Assembly (NCBI GenBank): GCA_948467675.1
Contig: CAOKFI010000021.1
Location: 1-45,458, forward strand
Length of the DNA stretch: 45,458 nucleotides
Direction of reading: 5' to 3'
DNA from: an uncultured Porphyromonadaceae bacterium
Lineage (GTDB): Bacteria; Bacteroidota; Bacteroidia; Bacteroidales; Muribaculaceae
Notes under the pieces: model-generated
Told to the model about the DNA's origin: nothing
Database searches by the model: none
What the model saw: the letters and a program-made list of their open reading frames with translations, nothing else
Translations under genes and position numbers: made by a program
Part shown: piece by piece, positions 35,320 to 45,009 of the stretch
How positions within the stretch are numbered: the first letter of the stretch is position 1
Layout: every line of letters begins with the position of its first letter

Positions 35320-36038
35320 CACTCGAAATAAAATGAGAACACAACCATCTGCGAAGTTGCACGTTTCAATGATTGTGTAAACTTGAACTTATCTGGATTA
35401 TCGTCAAGATCCGGACGGTCATGCTGAATCACATCAGCCAGTCCGAAACAGAATTTGACCTCCGGTATGAGTTTGAAAAACGGCAGATAGAAATCACACC
35501 CGAATCCTACAGTCAGATAAAAATCCGACGACTTCAGCTTCAGGAACTCAGAATGTTTTTTAGAAACATCGAACGCCGGCATCACACCGCCCGTGATATA
35601 TGGCCTCACATTGCGGAATCTCTGAGCCGCAAACTTCAGATCGAACGGAAGCACTACGAATGTGCTCTTTATATTCTGCTGTTCGGTATCTCCATTTGTC
35701 GTGTCGATCATCTTTACGACACGGTTTCCGAAATACATACCCGGCAAGAAGCGGACACTGAAATATGTATTAAGTCTCAGATCGACAAGCCCGTTGACAC
35801 AGAATCCGGGACTGAACGCCGGCTGTTCCATAAACCAGGTTCCACCGTTCGCAGCGACAAACCCGCTATGCGAGAATGAAAGATCCTCAGTGTGCAGACC
35901 TACCGAAAAACCGAGATGCCAAGGGCGCATATCGGCATACTGCCTGTTAAGCAGCTTGTCATTGAGATGCTGCGCCGAGACCGGCTGTGCCACGGCAACC
36001 GCCAATAACATAAATAATATCCGGATAATGCGATTCAT
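35319..36038 (-). CDS. porT: PorT-family type IX secretion outer-membrane protein
   Basis: This 239-residue outer-membrane beta-barrel is of the PorT type, required for type IX secretion. I place the start at 36038 because a signal peptide begins there (IIRILFMLLAVAVAQPVSAQ), followed by PWHLGFSVGLHTEDLSFSHSGF. The long upstream extension of the frame looks non-coding and contains the divergent promoter. The last residue is a barrel-type C-terminus (VVFSFYFE). It is the first gene of the minus-strand type IX run, coupled to porP by TGATG. Confidence 0.88.
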   Translation of the reverse strand: MNRIIRILFMLLAVAVAQPVSAQHLNDKLLNRQYADMRPWHLGFSVGLHTEDLSFSHSGFVAANGGTWFMEQPAFSPGFCVNGLVDLRLNTYFSVRFLPGMYFGNRVVKMIDTTNGDTEQQNIKSTFVVLPFDLKFAAQRFRNVRPYITGGVMPAFDVSKKHSEFLKLKSSDFYLTVGFGCDFYLPFFKLIPEVKFCFGLADVIQHDRPDLDDNPDKFKFTQSLKRATSQMVVFSFYFE

Positions 36039-36138
36039 CAATATTTTAAACGACACCTGCTTTGGAATATTGCCCGCCCACACACCAAAACCATTCGCTT
36101 TTTTAACAGCATGCCAATGAAATTCCGGATTGTTGACG

Positions 36139-36146
36139 TATATTTG
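36139..36146 (+). promoter_or_regulatory. -7 box of the lipid kinase gene
   Basis: TATATTTG matches TAnnTTTG. The predicted start near 36153 lies downstream of the first possible ATG (36111), so the gene should start at 36168. The -33 partner is weak. Confidence 0.5.
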
Positions 36147-36167
36147 CATTCCGTAAATTTTGCCCAA

Positions 36168-37139
36168 ATGGACGAAAACCGCTACCTGCTCATAATCAAT
36201 CCCATCTCCGGCACCGGTAATAAACGCGGACTGGCCGAATATGTGGCCGCACATCTTGGAAAAGCCGGAATCTCAATTGATGTGGCCTACACCCAGGGAC
36301 ACGGAGACGCTACACGGTTCACTCTCGATGCCGTATCGAAAGGCTACGCAGCGGTATTGGCCGCAGGAGGCGACGGCACCGTCAACGAGACCGCACGCGC
36401 ACTATGCGGCACGCCGACAGCCTTGGGCATAATCCCCTCTGGCTCCGGCAACGGTCTGGCTCGGCATCTGGGCATTCCGGTAGATCCGGCTCCGGCTATC
36501 GATATAATCCTGAAGGGAAACATAGTGGACTGCGACTACGGCACAGCCAACGGCGAGCCGTTTTTCTGCACATTCGGTGTAGGATTCGATGCGGCCGTAA
36601 GCGAGAAATTCGCAAAACAGAAACGCCGTGGGAAGCTCAGCTACATACGTAGCGCCATATCGGAATACGTCAGCTACAATCCTCAGGTGTATACAATCAG
36701 TGCAAACGGAAAAATTCTCACCCAGAAAGCGTTCATAGTAGCCTGTTGCAACGCATCGCAATACGGCAACAACGCATACATAGCGCCGACAGCGAGCATA
36801 ACCGACGGCCTGCTCGACATCACTATCGTACACGCAGGCACCCCGCTCGATACCGCAATGGTAGGAGTTGATCTGTTTACAGGCTATATCAACCGAAACA
36901 CCATGATCAACACGTTCCGCACGCCATCGGCTGTCATATACCGTACTGGCGAGGGTCCTGCCCATCTCGACGGCGACCCGGTAACGATGGACGACATCAT
37001 GACTGTGAAATGCCACCACAATGCAATACGCATATTCACTCCGGCTGACCGCGGGCGCTTCCGTCCAATCATCACCCCGGTTCAGAGCGCAATGAGCGAT
37101 CTCGGCACTGCCATAGGGCGACTGTTCGGCCGACGCTGA
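36168..37139 (+). CDS. YegS/DagK-family lipid kinase
   Basis: This is a 323-residue diacylglycerol-kinase-catalytic-domain protein that phosphorylates a lipid such as diacylglycerol or a sphingoid base. The N-terminal NPISGTGNKRG (11-21) and the ATP-binding GGDGTVNE (67-74) are present. The family signature IIPSGSGNGLARHLGI lies at about 88-103. VGFDAAVSEKFAKQKRRGKLSYI and the closing LDGDPV follow. The start at 36168 is chosen because the promoter box lies between 36111 and 36168. Bacteroidales make sphingolipids, so a sphingoid-base substrate is possible but not shown. Confidence 0.9.
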   Translation: MDENRYLLIINPISGTGNKRGLAEYVAAHLGKAGISIDVAYTQGHGDATRFTLDAVSKGYAAVLAAGGDGTVNETARALCGTPTALGIIPSGSGNGLARHLGIPVDPAPAIDIILKGNIVDCDYGTANGEPFFCTFGVGFDAAVSEKFAKQKRRGKLSYIRSAISEYVSYNPQVYTISANGKILTQKAFIVACCNASQYGNNAYIAPTASITDGLLDITIVHAGTPLDTAMVGVDLFTGYINRNTMINTFRTPSAVIYRTGEGPAHLDGDPVTMDDIMTVKCHHNAIRIFTPADRGRFRPIITPVQSAMSDLGTAIGRLFGRR

Positions 37140-37208
37140 TAACACCGGTCTCAAATGCAGCCATACCCTTTTGACCCACACTGTAAAACAATCTCAATAT
37201 AACCTGAC

Positions 37209-39812
37209 ATGAAAAATAAGTTTGCAGCCACATTCTTAGCTCTAACCGCACTGTTCGGCTCCACGAGTTGCAGCCAGACACAAACCACCGATAATGCCGG
37301 TGAGCGTACAGAAGCCCTTGACTCTTCCGTATGGAAATATTCACGATGGATATCCGCTACTGACGCGCCAGTAGTCTCAGGCCCCATTACCAGCGACAAC
37401 GAACGAGCGGCCGATGGCGCCAGTTGGTTTGTATCATCGCTCAAAAACGACCATAAAGTCATCTCCGCAAAATGGATGACAGCCGGACTCGGCGTATACG
37501 ACCTGTATGTCAACGGCAAACTTATAGGACAGGAAATTCTGAAACCGGGATTCACGCATTACGACAAAACCAAACGGTCATTCACATACGATATAACCGA
37601 TGCCATATCGACTGATGCCGATGCCGAGAACATATTCGCGGCACAAGTCACTCCGGGATGGTGGGCCGACAAAATCATTACTCCGGCCGGCAACGACGGC
37701 ATGATCGGCAAGAAAGTGGCATTCCGTGGAGTATTGGAACTTACATTCGACGACGATTCAAAAAAGTATTACGGCACCAATCTCACCGACTGGAAAGCCG
37801 GAACAGCAGGTCCGGTAAAACATGCGGCCATATTTGACGGCGAGGAATACGACGCCAGGGAACTTCCCGGCTATGCAGCCATAGACCGTCTCTCGACTCC
37901 GGAAATCAACAACGAATTCAACGGCGAGATCATTCCATCGGACGGAGCTGAGATATATCTGCGACGGGATCTGACACTTGCTCCGCAAAGAGCCTACAAG
38001 TGGAAAGGCGTAACCGGCGACAGCCAGGATGAGTTCGGCAAAGTCGAAATAATACAGGAATACGGATCCGGGCAGGAATACGTGATACAGCCTGGCGAAA
38101 CGCTTGTAATCGATTTCGGCCAGAACTGTGCGGCCGTACCTGAATTCGAATTCAATGCAGCAGAAGGCACGAAACTGATATGCCTCCCGGCCGAACTTCT
38201 GAACGACGGAAACGGTTCCAAAAGCCGCGGCATGGACGGACCCGAAGGCAGTGTGCATCGTCTGAACCTCCGCACTCCCGACACAGCCATGCTGCTGTCA
38301 TACACATTCGCCGGTGGCAACGACTTTGCGACCTACAGCCCGCGTTGCACATTCTACGGTTACCGTTATGTATCTGTAACAGCCGACAACGAAGTGCGAA
38401 TCAAGTCCCTTAAATCAATACCGGTGTCATCGATCACCAAAGAGATGGAAACAGGCAGCCTGACCACAGGCAATGAATCTGTCAACAAACTCATATCAAA
38501 CACCGTATGGGGCCAACGCTCCAACTACCTCTCGGTTCCGACCGACTGTCCTCAGCGCAATGAACGCCTGGGATGGACAGCCGACACACAGGTGTTTGCC
38601 GAAACTGGATCTTATTTTGCCGATACCGACAGATTCTTCCACAAATGGATGCGCGACATGCGCGACACCCAGTCTGAGCTCGGCGGATTTCCAGGAGTGG
38701 CACCTATCGCTCAATACGGCGCCTCCCCCAACGACATGATGCGCCTCGGATGGGCCGATGCAGGAGTCATCGTTCCGTGGGTCGTATGGAAACAGTTCAA
38801 CGATACCGCAATCATACATGACAACTGGGATGCCATGACAAAGTTCATGGATCATGTCAGCGAGCACAAATACGACCACCGTTCGTTAAGCGCCGAAAAC
38901 AGCGACTACCAGTGGGCCGACTGGTTGAGCTACGAACCGCTCGAAAGTTGCGGCGGAGGCATTTATACCTCCGATGCATCAGGCAAAATAACAATACGCC
39001 CAGAGGCATACGACTACTGGAACTATCTCAGCGCCAACTATTGGTTGACGGATGCCGAAATGATGCGGGACATGGCCGAAGCTACAGGACGCGATGCCGT
39101 GAAATACGAAGCCATGGCATCGGAGGCACGCAGCTATCTGCGCGATAATTTCTTCAACAAAGACGGCATGTTCAAGACCGGAATACTCAACACCATGCAG
39201 ACTCCGGCTCTTTTTGCGCTGAAAAACAAACTTGTCGATGGCGACGCCAAAGCAAACATGATCGACCGTCTTCGCAAGAACTTCGCAGATCATGGCAATT
39301 GTCTGCAGACCGGCTTCCTCGGCACATCAATACTCATGCCTACATTAACTGAAAACGGCATGCACGACATAGCCTGCGAACTGTTGCTTCAGCGCAAGAA
39401 TCCGAGCTGGCTATATTCCATCGACAATGGAGCGACAACCATCTGGGAACGATGGAACAGCTACATGATCGAACACGGAATGGGACCTCGTGGCATGAAC
39501 AGCTTCAACCATTATGCCTACGGTTGTGTATGCGAATGGATCTGGGAAACTCTGGCCGGAATCTCAGCCGATGTGGCTGAGCCAGGATTCAGACGCATCA
39601 TAATGAAACCGCTTCCAGACAAGCGCCTCGGATTTGTAAAAGCCGAATATAATTCGGCAGCCGGACCAATCAGAAGCGAATGGAAATATGACGACAATGG
39701 CAAATGGATCTGGAATTTCTCCATACCGGAAGGAGCCACAGCTCTGGTGACGCTGCCCGGCGAAACCGAATCGACAGAATACGGAGCCGGATCGCACAGA
39801 ATAGAAATCTGA
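37209..39812 (+). CDS. GH78 alpha-L-rhamnosidase, lipoprotein
   Basis: This enzyme cleaves terminal alpha-L-rhamnose from glycans. The 867-residue protein has a lipoprotein signal with lipobox STSC (Cys21), so it is anchored in the envelope. Its N-terminal beta-domains are the usual GH78 modules, including a lectin-like LYVNGKLIGQEILKPGFTHYDK block. The (alpha/alpha)6 catalytic barrel shows CPQRNERLGWTAD (447-459) with the acid residues E452 and D459. The later GATTIWERW supplies E747, the likely general base. A short C-terminal beta domain closes it. No SusCD pair or other CAZyme is adjacent, so it is a stand-alone enzyme here. Confidence 0.93.
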   Translation: MKNKFAATFLALTALFGSTSCSQTQTTDNAGERTEALDSSVWKYSRWISATDAPVVSGPITSDNERAADGASWFVSSLKNDHKVISAKWMTAGLGVYDLYVNGKLIGQEILKPGFTHYDKTKRSFTYDITDAISTDADAENIFAAQVTPGWWADKIITPAGNDGMIGKKVAFRGVLELTFDDDSKKYYGTNLTDWKAGTAGPVKHAAIFDGEEYDARELPGYAAIDRLSTPEINNEFNGEIIPSDGAEIYLRRDLTLAPQRAYKWKGVTGDSQDEFGKVEIIQEYGSGQEYVIQPGETLVIDFGQNCAAVPEFEFNAAEGTKLICLPAELLNDGNGSKSRGMDGPEGSVHRLNLRTPDTAMLLSYTFAGGNDFATYSPRCTFYGYRYVSVTADNEVRIKSLKSIPVSSITKEMETGSLTTGNESVNKLISNTVWGQRSNYLSVPTDCPQRNERLGWTADTQVFAETGSYFADTDRFFHKWMRDMRDTQSELGGFPGVAPIAQYGASPNDMMRLGWADAGVIVPWVVWKQFNDTAIIHDNWDAMTKFMDHVSEHKYDHRSLSAENSDYQWADWLSYEPLESCGGGIYTSDASGKITIRPEAYDYWNYLSANYWLTDAEMMRDMAEATGRDAVKYEAMASEARSYLRDNFFNKDGMFKTGILNTMQTPALFALKNKLVDGDAKANMIDRLRKNFADHGNCLQTGFLGTSILMPTLTENGMHDIACELLLQRKNPSWLYSIDNGATTIWERWNSYMIEHGMGPRGMNSFNHYAYGCVCEWIWETLAGISADVAEPGFRRIIMKPLPDKRLGFVKAEYNSAAGPIRSEWKYDDNGKWIWNFSIPEGATALVTLPGETESTEYGAGSHRIEI

Positions 39813-39832
39813 TAAACAGACGCTTTGCATAA

Positions 39833-39871
39833 CGTAAGACCGACATTCCGTGTCGGTCTTACGCGTTTTTT
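39833..39871 (+). terminator. Rho-independent terminator after the GH78 gene
   Basis: A perfect 13-bp stem, CGTAAGACCGACA (39833-39845) with TGTCGGTCTTACG (39851-39863), loop TTCCG, is followed by CG and six T (39866-39871). Confidence 0.92.
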
Positions 39872-39989
39872 GACATTTCTTATACTTCTGGTTTCCACAC
39901 ATTGTAGACCGGCATCTGTTTATAATATCATGAGATATAGGATCAGGCACACGCAATGCAATGTTCATTAAATAATTTTTGCGGCAAAA

Positions 39990-40021
39990 TTTGCATTTTG
40001 TCACAATAGTCTATATATTCG
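39990..40021 (+). promoter_or_regulatory. Promoter of the glycogen operon
   Basis: TTTG at 39990-39993, exactly 20 nt, then TATATTCG at 40014-40021. The predicted start near 40028 leaves a leader of about 52 nt before the ATG at 40081. Confidence 0.75.
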
Positions 40022-40080
40022 TGCCTACAATAAATTCTATACCACGAAATACTAAACAATCCTAACACTTGTAACACTAA

Positions 40081-42024
40081 ATGAGTTATCTGAAATTTGA
40101 TAAGAGCCTAATGATTAATCTGGAACAGTCTCTGACCAAGGAGATGTTACGGACAAATCAAGCGGGAGCCTATCATTGTACTTCTGTTGTCGATTGCAAC
40201 ACCCGCAAGCAGCACGGCCTGCTGGTGATTCCGATTCCGGAATTCGACAACAGAAATTACGTCATGCTGTCGTCACTCGACGAGACGGTGATCCAGCACG
40301 GCGCGCCATTCAATCTTGGACTCCACCGCTATAAAGGAGGTGTGTATAACCCCAACGGACACAAATACATCCGCGAATTCGACTGTGAAAGCATTCCTCG
40401 CACCACCTACCGCGTAGGAGGAGTGATTCTGACCAAAGAAAAGATTTTCATATCTCATGAAAACAGGATCCTGATCCGATACACTCTGGTCGAAGCCCAC
40501 TCTCCGACGACATTGCAGTTTCGCCCTTTCCTCGCATTCCGCGAAGCAAACGATCTCGTAAAAATCAACAATCAGCTCAACAGCGAGTGCATCGGTGTGA
40601 ACAATGGTATCGCCTGTTGTCTTTATCCCGGATTCCCGTCCCTGTACATGCAGTTCAGCCGTAAGCCCGAATGGGTATACGACCCTCACTGGTACAACGA
40701 TATTGAATATATAAAAGATCTGGAACGCGGCATACCGTATACCGAAGACCTGTGGGTTCCAGGCTACTTCTCGATTCCGATCAAAAAAGGGGAATCCATC
40801 ATATTCTCGGCAGGCATAACCGAAGCATCGCCACGTTCCCTCAATAAAATGTATGAAGGAGAGATCGCAAGCCGTACCGCCCGTACCAGTTTCTTCAACT
40901 GTCTTAAGAATTCGGCCAAACAGCTATATCTGAAAGACGGAGAAAACGAATACATGCTCTCGGGATATCCATGGGGCACAGTCCTTGCCCGCAACACATT
41001 CATGTCGTTGCCCGGCAATACGCTTGCAATAGACCATAAAGGCGATTTTGAAGCAATCATGCACACTGCCGCAAGAGCGCTTACGCGGTTCATGGATTCC
41101 GGAGAGATCGACAAACGCATACACGGCATAGACCTTCCCGACATCCCGCTATGGGCCATATGGTCAATCCAGCAATATGCCAAGTCGGTCAGCATGGATG
41201 AAGCCCGCGAGAAATACATGGAACTTGTAACCCACATTCTCGATTATATCATAGACGGAGGCCATCCTAATCTGGCGGTCGACGCCAATGGCCTGGTGTC
41301 GTCGCTTGGAGAGACATCGCCAGTGTCCTGGATGAATTCATCGCTTCACGGCCGTCCGGTGATACCTCGCTCGGGATATCTCGTGGAATTCAACGCACTA
41401 TGGTATAACGCTCTCATGCAAGGCATATCCATGGCTGAAGGCAATAATACCCTGGATCAGCGCCGGCAGCGTTGGATCGAATATGCCGAAAAAATGAAGC
41501 AGCCGTTTATCGACATGTTCCTGAACGGCTACGGATACCTGTACGACTATGTCAACGGATCGTATGCAGATCCTTCAGTACGTCCAAATATGGCAATAGC
41601 TATCGGTCTCGACTATTCGCCGCTCGACCGCCGGCAGCGCAAAGGAGTACTCGACGTAGTCACCCGAGAGTTGCTTACCCCTAAAGGCTTGCGCACCCTG
41701 TCGCCAAAAAGCTACGGCTACCGCCCATTTTATCTCGGATCGCCTGAGGAACGGGAGCTGGCACTGCACCAGGGGCCGGCCAGGCCATGGCTGATAAGTT
41801 TCTATGCCGACGCATATATAAGGGTATTCGGCATGAGCGGCGTAAGCTACATAGACCGTATGCTCATAGGATTTGAAGACGAGATGTCGCAAGGCTGTAT
41901 CGGATCTCTGTCGCAGCTCTACGACGGCAACCCGCCATTCGGAGGACGGGGAGCCATAAGTCACGCAACCAACATTGCAGGTGTGTTACGCACACTCCGC
42001 ATGTTGAAAAAACTTAACATGTAA
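40081..42024 (+). CDS. Glycogen debranching enzyme (amylo-alpha-1,6-glucosidase type)
   Basis: This is a 647-residue GDE-type protein with the Bacteroidetes/archaeal two-domain build. An N-terminal beta-sandwich substrate domain covers about 20-270 (AYHCTSVVDCNTRKQHGLLV is the family start). An (alpha/alpha)6 barrel follows (about 290-640) with LSGYPWGTVLARNTFMSLPG, HRG-like HPNLAVDANGLV, RPNMAIAIGLDYSPLDRRQRKGVLDVV and the block LHQGPARPWLISFYADAYIRVFG. The last matches the AGL conserved region that carries catalytic residues. It is the first gene of a three-gene operon with a GT4 and a GH57 protein, the known glycogen cluster of Bacteroides. Confidence 0.92.
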   Translation: MSYLKFDKSLMINLEQSLTKEMLRTNQAGAYHCTSVVDCNTRKQHGLLVIPIPEFDNRNYVMLSSLDETVIQHGAPFNLGLHRYKGGVYNPNGHKYIREFDCESIPRTTYRVGGVILTKEKIFISHENRILIRYTLVEAHSPTTLQFRPFLAFREANDLVKINNQLNSECIGVNNGIACCLYPGFPSLYMQFSRKPEWVYDPHWYNDIEYIKDLERGIPYTEDLWVPGYFSIPIKKGESIIFSAGITEASPRSLNKMYEGEIASRTARTSFFNCLKNSAKQLYLKDGENEYMLSGYPWGTVLARNTFMSLPGNTLAIDHKGDFEAIMHTAARALTRFMDSGEIDKRIHGIDLPDIPLWAIWSIQQYAKSVSMDEAREKYMELVTHILDYIIDGGHPNLAVDANGLVSSLGETSPVSWMNSSLHGRPVIPRSGYLVEFNALWYNALMQGISMAEGNNTLDQRRQRWIEYAEKMKQPFIDMFLNGYGYLYDYVNGSYADPSVRPNMAIAIGLDYSPLDRRQRKGVLDVVTRELLTPKGLRTLSPKSYGYRPFYLGSPEERELALHQGPARPWLISFYADAYIRVFGMSGVSYIDRMLIGFEDEMSQGCIGSLSQLYDGNPPFGGRGAISHATNIAGVLRTLRMLKKLNM

Positions 42025-42035
42025 TAGAGCCGATC

Positions 42036-43298
42036 ATGAAAGCATTAATGTTCGGGTGGGAATTCCCGCCTCACATCCTTGGCGGTCTCGGAACCGCCAG
42101 CTACGGTCTCACAAAGGGAATGTGGGAATGTGGCGATATGGATATAACTTTTGTGATTCCCAAACCTTTCGGCGATGAAGAAAAAGGGTTCGCCAACATA
42201 ATAGGCGCATCGCAGGTTCCGGTAGCATGGCGCGACGTGAGCCGCGACTATGTGGAATCACGCATAGGCAAGCTCATGGATCCCGACATGTATTTCCGTT
42301 TGCGCGACCACATATACGCCGACTTCAACTATATGCGCACCAACGATCTCGGATGTATTGAATTTTCCGGCCGGTATCCCGACAATCTGCTCGAGGAAAT
42401 CAACAACTACTCGATCATGGCAGGTGTCGTGGCTCGCACTCTCGATTTCGACATAATACACTCGCATGACTGGCTTACTTACCCAGCAGGAATACACGCC
42501 AAGCAAGTGACCGGAAAACCGCTTGTAATCCATGTCCATGCAACCGACTTCGACCGTTCGAGAGGCAATGTCAACCCGACAGTGTTCAACATCGAGCGCG
42601 ATGGTATGACACACGCCGATCATATCATAACGGTAAGCAACCTCACACGTCAGACCGTAATTGAGAAATATGGTATCGATCCGGCCAAAGTGACCACCGT
42701 ACACAATGCCGTAGAGCCCCTGAGTCCGGAACTGCTTGCCGTAGAAGTGAGCAAACCCAAGGAGAAAGTCGTGACATTCCTCGGACGCATAACCATGCAG
42801 AAAGGTCCGGAATACTTCGTCGAAGCCGCAGCAAAAGTACTCAAGAACCACCACAATGTACGGTTCGTGATGGCCGGCAGCGGCGACATGATGGACAAGA
42901 TGATAACCCTTGCCGCAGAGCGCGGCATTGCCGACCGCTTCCATTTCCCGGGATTTCAGAAAGGAAAGCAAGTCTACGAAATGCTAAAAGCGAGCGACGT
43001 ATATGTGATGCCATCCGTGTCCGAACCGTTCGGCATTTCGCCACTTGAAGCCATGCAGATGGGTGTACCGTCAATCATATCGAAACAGAGCGGTTGCGCC
43101 GAAATACTCAGCAATGTCATCAAGACCGACTATTGGGACATCGACGCTATGGCCGATGCGATATATTCCATCATATCATATCCTGCCATGCACAAGCAGC
43201 TCAAGGAGGACGGACTCGCCGAAGTCAACAGAATAACCTGGGACAAAGCCGGAGCCAAAGTCATCGACATATACCGCAACGTCCTTAAAAACTACTAA
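42036..43298 (+). CDS. GT4-family glycosyltransferase (glycogen synthase candidate)
   Basis: This is a 420-residue GT-B glycosyltransferase. The N-terminal glycine loop GWEFPPHILGGLGTASYGLTKGM (7-29) and DIIHSHDWLTYPAG are typical of GT4/GT5 starch and glycogen synthase-like proteins. The C-terminal domain has VTFLGRITMQKGPEYFVEAA, FVMAGSGDMMDKM and the retaining-type EPFGISPLEAMQMGVP (E-x7-E) motif. It lies 11 bp after the debranching enzyme gene and 37 bp before the GH57 gene. By position it is the likely glycogen synthase; a role in another alpha-glucan is possible. Confidence 0.88.
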   Translation: MKALMFGWEFPPHILGGLGTASYGLTKGMWECGDMDITFVIPKPFGDEEKGFANIIGASQVPVAWRDVSRDYVESRIGKLMDPDMYFRLRDHIYADFNYMRTNDLGCIEFSGRYPDNLLEEINNYSIMAGVVARTLDFDIIHSHDWLTYPAGIHAKQVTGKPLVIHVHATDFDRSRGNVNPTVFNIERDGMTHADHIITVSNLTRQTVIEKYGIDPAKVTTVHNAVEPLSPELLAVEVSKPKEKVVTFLGRITMQKGPEYFVEAAAKVLKNHHNVRFVMAGSGDMMDKMITLAAERGIADRFHFPGFQKGKQVYEMLKASDVYVMPSVSEPFGISPLEAMQMGVPSIISKQSGCAEILSNVIKTDYWDIDAMADAIYSIISYPAMHKQLKEDGLAEVNRITWDKAGAKVIDIYRNVLKNY

Positions 43299-43335
43299 CC
43301 TATTTAAAACTACCCGATCATCCGATTATAATACA

Positions 43336-44778
43336 ATGAAAGCAATCTGTTTCTATTTCCAGATCCATCAGCCGTTCAGGCTTAAAAGATATCGCTTCTT
43401 CGACATTGGCAACGACCATTACTACTACGATGACTTTGCCAATGACGATATCCTCACCCGCATAGTACAGCGGAGTTACATCCCGGCGGCCGAAAGTCTG
43501 CTTAGAATGATCCAGGACAGCAACGGCAAATTCCGCTGTGCTATCTCGATCACGGGCACTGCATTGGAACAATGCGAACAATATGCTCCGGAGTTTATCG
43601 ACATTCTCAAAAAACTCGCCGATACCGGTAAAGTCGAATTCCTCGCCGAAACATACGCGCATTCACTTGCATCGCTCGCGGATCCGGAAGAATTCGCACA
43701 GCAGGTCAAGATCCATGACGAGAAACTACACGAGATGTTCGGAGTGAAACCTAAAGTGCTCCGAAATACAGAGTTGATATACTGCGACGAGATGGCTCCG
43801 CAGATTCTTGAAATGGGCTACAAGGGAGTCATCACCGAAGGCGCAAAACACATTCTCGGATGGAAATCGCCTAACTATGTATATTCAGCGGCAAGCGCAC
43901 CAAAACTGAAGCTGCTGCTCAAGAACTCCAAGTTGAGCGATGACATAGCATTCCGTTTCAGCAACACCGAATGGGATGCATATCCGCTTACTGCCGACAA
44001 ATACATGGACTGGATCGCTTCCACTCCGCAAGAGGAACAGATCGTAAACCTGTTCATGAATCTCGAGACATTCGGAGAACTCCAGTCTCGTGAAACCGGT
44101 ATATTCCAGTTCCTTGAAGCTCTGCCTCGTTTCGCGGCCGAAAGAGGTATCGAGTTCGTGACTCCATCCGAAGCCATATCGAAGTTGAAACCGGTCGGCG
44201 AACTTAGCATCATGTACCCGATATCATGGGCCGATGAAGCCCGCGACACATCAGCATGGCTTGGCAACCGCTTGCAGAACGAAGCGTTTCAGAAACTTTA
44301 TTCCGTAGCCGAACGTGTGCGCCTGTGCGATGACCGCCGTCTGAAACAGGACTACTGGTATCTTCAGGCAAGCGACCATTTCTTCTATATGAGTACCAAG
44401 CACATGGCCGACGGTGCGGTACACTCTCACTTCAGCCCCTATGAAACGCCATTCCAGGCTTTCACCAACTATATGAACGTCCTTGCCGATTTCATAGTGC
44501 GCGTAGAGGAACAATACCCGTTGTCGATCGAGAACGAGGAGCTCAACTCGTTGCTCACCACGATACGCAATCAGGCTCGCGAAATAGAGACACTCAACAA
44601 AGAAGTCGTATCGATGCGTCTCAATATCGAGCACATCAACGAAGAACATCGTCTGCGTGAGGCTCAGGCCCCGAAATCCGAACCTGCCGCCAAGAAGCCG
44701 CGCACTCGCAAGGCGAAAGCCGAGCCCGCAACTGAAGCCGAAAAGCCCGCTCCCAAAAAGAAAGCCGCAAAGAAATAA
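43336..44778 (+). CDS. GH57-family alpha-amylase-like protein with altered acid residue and lysine-rich tail
   Basis: This is a 480-residue member of GH57, (beta/alpha)7-barrel enzymes acting on alpha-glucans. Region 1 is FYFQIHQPFRLKRYRFFDIG, and E146 in LRNTELIYCDEM is the nucleophile position. The region with the acid/base residue reads FMNLETFGE (240-248), with N242 where active amylases as I know them have Asp (MDYETFG). Bacteroidetes GH57 homologs are known to lose catalytic residues, so activity is uncertain. A coiled-coil follows at about 405-440. A tail from about 447 consists of Lys/Ala/Pro repeats (PAAKKPRTRKAKAEP and more), probably disordered. It is the last gene of the glycogen operon. 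Confidence 0.9.
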   Translation: MKAICFYFQIHQPFRLKRYRFFDIGNDHYYYDDFANDDILTRIVQRSYIPAAESLLRMIQDSNGKFRCAISITGTALEQCEQYAPEFIDILKKLADTGKVEFLAETYAHSLASLADPEEFAQQVKIHDEKLHEMFGVKPKVLRNTELIYCDEMAPQILEMGYKGVITEGAKHILGWKSPNYVYSAASAPKLKLLLKNSKLSDDIAFRFSNTEWDAYPLTADKYMDWIASTPQEEQIVNLFMNLETFGELQSRETGIFQFLEALPRFAAERGIEFVTPSEAISKLKPVGELSIMYPISWADEARDTSAWLGNRLQNEAFQKLYSVAERVRLCDDRRLKQDYWYLQASDHFFYMSTKHMADGAVHSHFSPYETPFQAFTNYMNVLADFIVRVEEQYPLSIENEELNSLLTTIRNQAREIETLNKEVVSMRLNIEHINEEHRLREAQAPKSEPAAKKPRTRKAKAEPATEAEKPAPKKKAAKK

Positions 44779-44825
44779 CAGCCGCAACCCGGCCTGCCCG
44801 GTTCCGAACCGGCGGTATAACCACA

Positions 44826-44866
44826 CGGCCGGAAGGTTTCACACTCGAGACCTTCCGGCCGTTTTT
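44826..44866 (+). terminator. Rho-independent terminator of the glycogen operon
   Basis: A perfect 12-bp stem CGGCCGGAAGGT (44826-44837) with ACCTTCCGGCCG (44850-44861), a 12-nt loop and five T (44862-44866). From here to 45009 I see no gene. Confidence 0.93.
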
Positions 44867-45009
44867 CTAACGCACTGCAATAGCGCTGTGTACCATAGGC
44901 TTCGCCAGCAAGTATGGCCTAAATCCGGATTTTGACGATACAAGTTTAATTTTGAGCATATTTATCAGTTGAAAAATGTCTGTCAACGGACATATAACAA
45001 AATGCGATA

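Noticed and set aside
36039..36254. N-terminal extension of the PorT protein up to codon 36254
   Set aside because: The sequence before 36038 has no family features, and a signal peptide starts exactly at 36038. The extension covers the start of the divergent lipid kinase gene.
39110..39125. Another copy of the GCATCGGAG repeat core inside the rhamnosidase gene
   Set aside because: The match is partial, does not form the stem and is explained by coding sequence.
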